Shown in pieces: positions 33,610 through 36,102 of a stretch of 36,102 nt of DNA. The number at the start of each line of letters is the position of its first letter. Positions within the stretch are counted from its first letter, which is position 1. The notes under the pieces were generated by a model, which was given only the letters and a program-made list of their open reading frames with translations, was not told where the DNA came from and ran no database searches. The stretch covers positions 1-36,102 of the IMG/VR virus record IMGVR_UViG_3300009180_000111. One strand, 5' to 3'. This DNA comes from a virus. Position numbers and translations under genes: made by a program.

Positions 33610-33834
33610 TTATTTATTTCTTTTAACAAAACCTACAATATTTCCTTTTTCATCTACAATGTCGTTATATAACCCAAGTTCCTCATCACTATTAATTATC
33701 TCAATGATGTGGTTTTTTTGTTTACACTTATCACAGAATAATTCTTCAGTCTTTGGACCTGTAGATATTATAGTTCTACAACCATTGCAGAGCATTGCTC
33801 CTCTACCATTATTAAATTTGTGTATTGGTTCCAT
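33610..33834 (-). CDS. Zinc-ribbon protein
   Basis: 74 aa with two CxxC pairs, LCNGC (C16, C19) and FCDKC (C34, C37), 14 residues apart, typical of a zinc ribbon. It is preceded by NNGRGAM. The C-terminal part (40-74) is acidic then basic (NIVGFVKRNK). Small zinc-ribbon proteins of this kind are frequent in phage early operons and may bind nucleic acid or host proteins; no target is known. It overlaps the upstream gene by 23 nt. Confidence 0.75.
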   Translation of the reverse strand: MEPIHKFNNGRGAMLCNGCRTIISTGPKTEELFCDKCKQKNHIIEIINSDEELGLYNDIVDEKGNIVGFVKRNK

Positions 33835-34240
33835 CTTTCTTAGTTATTATTTTATATCCAGTATCAATCTTTTTAAAGTCTTCTACTATAGAGTATTTGA
33901 ACCCAAAGCTACCTAATGACATACCTCTAGTAATGTATGGACCACCTGATGGATCTACCATGTCAACTTCATCTCTTAGACAATCAACCATCTCAATGTA
34001 TTCAGGATATTCGTATTTAAAAGTTTCATCATCGTAATGATGTACTACGCTTTTAAATTGAGGTAAATTCATAAGGTGTTGCTTACCCTCATTATCTTTT
34101 AAATACGCATCGTAAGCTCTAGTATAGTCATTAGGCATACCAAATCTGCAGTACTCAAAGTTTCCCTCCCATAGTATATCATTGTTCTCATCCTTAGTAA
34201 AGGTGAACACATCTCCGTACCTGTTTTTATATTGTTTCAT
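33812..34240 (-). CDS. Hypothetical protein with PSGGPYI motif
   Basis: 142 aa. The N-terminal half is beta-rich (NRYGDVFTFTKDENNDILWE). The C-terminal half has DMVDPSGGPYITRGMSLGSF (93-112), followed by a strand and a basic tail. A D-x-x-GGPYI-x-x-G pattern recurs in hypothetical phage proteins, but I know no function. It overlaps genes on both sides, consistent with operon translation. Confidence 0.65.
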   Translation of the reverse strand: MKQYKNRYGDVFTFTKDENNDILWEGNFEYCRFGMPNDYTRAYDAYLKDNEGKQHLMNLPQFKSVVHHYDDETFKYEYPEYIEMVDCLRDEVDMVDPSGGPYITRGMSLGSFGFKYSIVEDFKKIDTGYKIITKKDGTNTQI

Positions 34241-34482
34241 TTTATTTTTTTAAATTGTTTATAGGCTCTCTTAGACCAGTACTGTTTAAGTAGTTTTGTT
34301 TGTTTTAATTCATCTAATACAAAAGCCAAGTCAGGAGTTGAATAAATTGGTTCATATCTATTTCTTTGAAACGCATTGGTTTTCTTATTAAACATAACCA
34401 ACTCCTTATTGTACTTATGTTCATCAAGAACATACTTAATTAAACATAACTTACGAATCTTTCTTAAGAGCTTTACTCTCAT
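34237..34482 (-). CDS. Small basic hypothetical protein with a strong ribosome site
   Basis: 81 aa, very Lys/Arg-rich at both ends (MRVKLLRKIRKLCLIKYVLD; SKRAYKQFKKIK). No known motif; charge suggests nucleic-acid contact. It is preceded by AAGGAGG four nt before the ATG, unusual in this window where most genes lack a Shine-Dalgarno site. Start and stop overlap the 52-aa gene upstream (ATGA). Confidence 0.65.
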   Translation of the reverse strand: MRVKLLRKIRKLCLIKYVLDEHKYNKELVMFNKKTNAFQRNRYEPIYSTPDLAFVLDELKQTKLLKQYWSKRAYKQFKKIK

Positions 34483-34637
34483 AACTCCTCCTTAATAGAT
34501 TGTTGTACGTCCTTTAGTATAGCCATAAGTTTTACTATACTCTTATTTACTGCGTCAGAATCTCCGTCCGCAAGACCTTCATAGATTTCGTCTGTAAGGT
34601 CATTGATGTTTTTCATTGTGCTGTTGATGTATTCCAT
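34479..34637 (-). CDS. Small acidic ORF (52 aa) at the head of an internal promoter
   Basis: ATG at 34637, stop TGA overlapping the next ATG by 4 nt. The product starts MEYINSTMKNINDLTDEIYE and ends KDVQQSIKEEL; it is acidic and helical. It explains the otherwise empty 200 nt between the DnaA-like gene and the 81-aa gene, and lies 13 nt after a -7 box on the minus strand. No family recognised. Confidence 0.6.
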   Translation of the reverse strand: MEYINSTMKNINDLTDEIYEGLADGDSDAVNKSIVKLMAILKDVQQSIKEEL

Positions 34638-34650
34638 AGTATTTTTTTAT

Positions 34651-34658
34651 CAAATTTA
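34651..34658 (-). promoter_or_regulatory. -7 box TAAATTTG (minus strand)
   Basis: Read on the minus strand, TAAATTTG fits TAnnTTTG and lies 13 nt before the 52-aa gene start. This is the only gap over 50 nt without a gene inside the minus-strand operon, so an internal promoter is plausible. No TTG at the normal -33 spacing was found. Confidence 0.45.
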
Positions 34659-34676
34659 TAAACAAAAATGTTTATA
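34657..34676. promoter_or_regulatory. Inverted repeat overlapping the minus-strand promoter
   Basis: TATAAACA (34657-34664), AAAA, TGTTTATA (34669-34676): a perfect 8-bp palindrome with a 4-nt centre, overlapping the edge of the -7 box. It could be an operator for a repressor or a weak hairpin ending the DnaA-like transcript; no poly-T run follows immediately. Confidence 0.4.
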
Positions 34677-34690
34677 TATAATAAAAGTTA

Positions 34691-35167
34691 TTAACAATTC
34701 ATCCTTACAATAGCACTTATGCGCTCAAACATCAACTCCTCTTTTTCTTCTGGGATCCTATCTATAAGTTCGTGGAGTCTACTTACACTTCTCATCGATG
34801 TTATATGATCTGTAAGCTCCTTAACCTTCATATCTAGGAGTATGTTATTATATCTTAACTTACTAAGCTCTGAGTCATCCATAGAGTCATACTCATAGTG
34901 GTGTATCATGTGCATCACATTGTTGTAGTTCCTCCTTAGGTCCTCACTGTAGCTTGCCCATATATCAAAGTTCTTTATGCTATGTAGTATGGTGGCGTGG
35001 TCCTTGTTGACTGTGTCAGCGATAGACTGTAGCGTCATACCTAGCACATCCCTTAGTATCTTGTAGTACAGGGCTCTTATCTCTACAAAGTTTCTCTTTC
35101 TGGATACAATATCTACATCGATCCCTGTCTCTAGCTGTATTATTTTTTTAAATCTTTCTGGTGTCAT
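34691..35167 (-). CDS. Stand-alone DnaA domain IV (DnaA-box-binding) protein
   Basis: 158 aa. Residues 10-70 match DnaA domain IV: VSRKRNFVEIRALYYKILRD (21-40), MTLQSIADTV (44-53), then the signature DHATILHSIK at 56-65, equivalent to DHTTVLHA in DnaA. Host DnaA uses this domain to bind DnaA boxes. The AAA+ ATPase domain is absent; residues 75-158 are helical, with a coiled coil near 100-125. It may recognise a phage origin or occupy host DnaA boxes. The start overlaps the VRR-NUC stop by 4 nt. Confidence 0.8.
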   Translation of the reverse strand: MTPERFKKIIQLETGIDVDIVSRKRNFVEIRALYYKILRDVLGMTLQSIADTVNKDHATILHSIKNFDIWASYSEDLRRNYNNVMHMIHHYEYDSMDDSELSKLRYNNILLDMKVKELTDHITSMRSVSRLHELIDRIPEEKEELMFERISAIVRMNC

Positions 35168-35418
35168 GGGTATATCTTTCCTTTTATTGAATGTAGGCAG
35201 AATGCCTCAAATCCTTGTTTAATTAACTCGTCTATTCTGAACTCCTGAAGTGGCTTCAGTGTATCATTACCTTCCTTACACTCTATAAATAGAGCCTTAC
35301 CATCCTTGAAGCAGAACAGGTCTGGATAACCATTAACACTAAGCTTTATAGTGTTGATAACTATCCATCCGTTTGCCTCGTAGTGCTTCTTAATCTTCGT
35401 TTGAAACTTAGATGCCAT
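35164..35418 (-). CDS. VRR-NUC domain nuclease
   Basis: 84 aa, a single minimal nuclease domain. Motifs: QTKIKKHYEANGW (6-18), GYPDLFCF (30-37, catalytic Asp 33), FIECKEG (44-50, catalytic Glu 46 and Lys 48) and PLQEF with Gln 58. This is the PD-(D/E)xK-type VRR-NUC fold, seen in phage and plasmid Holliday-junction or flap nucleases. It lies next to the DnaA-like gene, consistent with a DNA replication or recombination role. It overlaps the upstream gene by 11 nt. Confidence 0.85.
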   Translation of the reverse strand: MASKFQTKIKKHYEANGWIVINTIKLSVNGYPDLFCFKDGKALFIECKEGNDTLKPLQEFRIDELIKQGFEAFCLHSIKGKIYP

Positions 35419-35608
35419 CTATTTCTTGTTTAACTTGTTGCCAAAAATAATATCTTTCTCTGCCATATCTTTTAGTTTTGTTTGATAAGTGATCGTTTAA
35501 CATTTCGTTGACTACTTTTAAAGCGCACTGCTTTGCTTTCTCGCTATCTCCAATTATGTCTCTAACAAATGAAAAATATAGGTGGAATGCTTTTTCTTGT
35601 GGTGTCAT
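35408..35608 (-). CDS. MTPxEKA family protein, copy 3
   Basis: 66 aa, third in direction of transcription of a tandem family. It starts MTPQEKAFHLYF, has AKQCALKVVNEML in the middle and ends FWQQVKQEIDGI. It is the most diverged of the three and carries an extra basic stretch (SNKTKRYGRERYY). Helical, no known function. Overlaps both neighbours. Confidence 0.7.
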   Translation of the reverse strand: MTPQEKAFHLYFSFVRDIIGDSEKAKQCALKVVNEMLNDHLSNKTKRYGRERYYFWQQVKQEIDGI

Positions 35609-35634
35609 AGGTTTTCTATTTCTTGTTTAACTTC
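35588..35634. repeat. 47-nt junction repeat, copy A
   Basis: This stretch spans the stop of copy 2 and the start of copy 3 of the MTPxEKA genes. It matches 35782-35828 with one mismatch (35611 G versus T). Confidence 0.85.
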
Positions 35635-35802
35635 CTGCCAAAATGGTTTCATTACTTCATAACAGTTTTTTAATATCTCATCAACTGCCATTATAGCACA
35701 AACCTTAGCGTCTTCCCAAGCTTCCTTATCATCCATTAAATTAGCCTTTAAATAACTGTAGTATTTTTTAAATAACTCTTCTGCTTTTTCTTGTGGTGTC
35801 AT
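35605..35802 (-). CDS. MTPxEKA family protein, copy 2
   Basis: 65 aa: MTPQEKAEELFKKYYSYLKA, core AKVCAIMAVDEIL, end FWQEVKQEIENL. It overlaps its neighbours by 4 nt on each side. Its start and end share nearly identical DNA with those of the other copies. No enzyme motif; a small helical protein of unknown role. Confidence 0.75.
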   Translation of the reverse strand: MTPQEKAEELFKKYYSYLKANLMDDKEAWEDAKVCAIMAVDEILKNCYEVMKPFWQEVKQEIENL

Positions 35803-35828
35803 AGTTTTTCTATTTCTTGTTTAACTTC
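35782..35828. repeat. 47-nt junction repeat, copy B
   Basis: Spans the stop of copy 1 and the start of copy 2; matches 35588-35634 with one mismatch. A shorter match (19 nt, TCTATTTCTTGTTTAACTT) recurs at 35418-35436 at the end of copy 3. Confidence 0.85.
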
Positions 35829-35999
35829 TAAATAAAACTTATCAATAGCCCAATTTTCTTCATCGCAATTAGATAAACCTAAATTTAAATCTAATATTTC
35901 ATCAACTGCTATTAATGCACATTTTTTAGCATCTATTAAAAATGCATCTACAGTATTAAACTTATATACTAAATCTTCTGCTTTTTCTTTTGGTGTCAT
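35799..35999 (-). CDS. MTPxEKA family protein, copy 1
   Basis: 66 aa: MTPKEKAEDLVYKFNTVDAF, core AKKCALIAVDEIL, end FYLEVKQEIEKL. First of three tandem paralogues, overlapping the gene before and after by 4 nt. Proteins with this start and a CALIAVDEIL core are familiar from Bacteroidota phages; function unknown. Confidence 0.75.
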   Translation of the reverse strand: MTPKEKAEDLVYKFNTVDAFLIDAKKCALIAVDEILDLNLGLSNCDEENWAIDKFYLEVKQEIEKL

Positions 36000-36102
36000 A
36001 TTCCTGTTTTTTTAAAAAATTGTGATAAAGTAAATCCTTCATATTGTTTTTCTAATTTCTTTTCAAGAGTAGACTTACCAAGAGACTCTATATATCCTTT
36101 TG
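35996..36102 (-). CDS. C-terminal end of an unidentified gene (partial)
   Basis: Minus-strand frame open from the right edge, ending TGA at 35998-35996 and overlapping the ATG of the first MTPxEKA gene (ATGA). Visible residues: KGYIESLGKSTLEKKLEKQY then EGFTLSQFFKKTGI. Charged and helical; no function can be assigned. Confidence 0.55.
   Translation of the reverse strand, partial: KGYIESLGKSTLEKKLEKQYEGFTLSQFFKKTGI

Overview
The window looks like part of a lytic, podovirus-type (short-tailed) phage genome whose host is a member of the Bacteroidota, probably a low-GC Flavobacteriia-type bacterium. Three observations support this. The DNA is AT-rich. Several genes are preceded by the Bacteroidota -7 promoter box TAnnTTTG and A-rich leaders, mostly without Shine-Dalgarno sites. 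The terminase, portal, scaffold, capsid, ring and tail genes have the order and look of crAss-like phages (Crassvirales) and related Cellulophaga/Flavobacterium podoviruses. That family call is by recognition, not by a database search. No integrase, RNA polymerase, DNA polymerase, lysis gene, tRNA or CRISPR array was seen.

Layout. Positions 1-31053 are a plus-strand late (virion) module. It starts with small genes: a coiled-coil protein, a mini-fibre, a 74-aa protein, a tandem GroES/Cpn10-like protein and a possible small terminase. These are followed by large terminase, portal, two small basic proteins, a collagen-containing fibre, scaffold and major capsid protein, which ends in a strong terminator. 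Next come a 246-aa structural candidate, two ring/connector proteins, a 1562-aa tail (muzzle/nozzle) protein and two tail accessory proteins. The module ends with a GNAT-like protein, a Gly/Ala-rich internal protein, a 500-aa internal protein and a giant 2856-aa polyvalent protein. The last four match the order of T7 genes 13-14-15-16 and are probably the ejected internal proteins.

Positions 31054-31431 hold the junction where the two modules converge: a bidirectional terminator that appears to have been invaded by a small HNH endonuclease gene, which is now flanked by an exact 18-bp direct repeat. Positions 31432-36102 are a minus-strand module of tightly overlapping small genes: a 78-aa protein, a calcineurin-like phosphoesterase, a MazG-like protein, a zinc-ribbon protein, hypotheticals, a stand-alone DnaA domain-IV protein, a VRR-NUC nuclease and a tandem triplet of paralogous ~66-aa genes. 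This is probably the early/replication side of the genome.

Working together: the plus-strand module packages DNA (terminase, portal), builds the head (scaffold, capsid, possibly helped by the co-chaperonin), adds the tail and fibres, and loads the internal proteins delivered on infection. The minus-strand module carries DNA-metabolism functions. The observations most worth a second look are the HNH insertion in the shared terminator, the double Cpn10 protein, the giant protein combining an ADP-ribosyltransferase-like region and a zincin, the fibre modules shared between two genes, and the 47-nt repeated junctions in the triplicated gene array.
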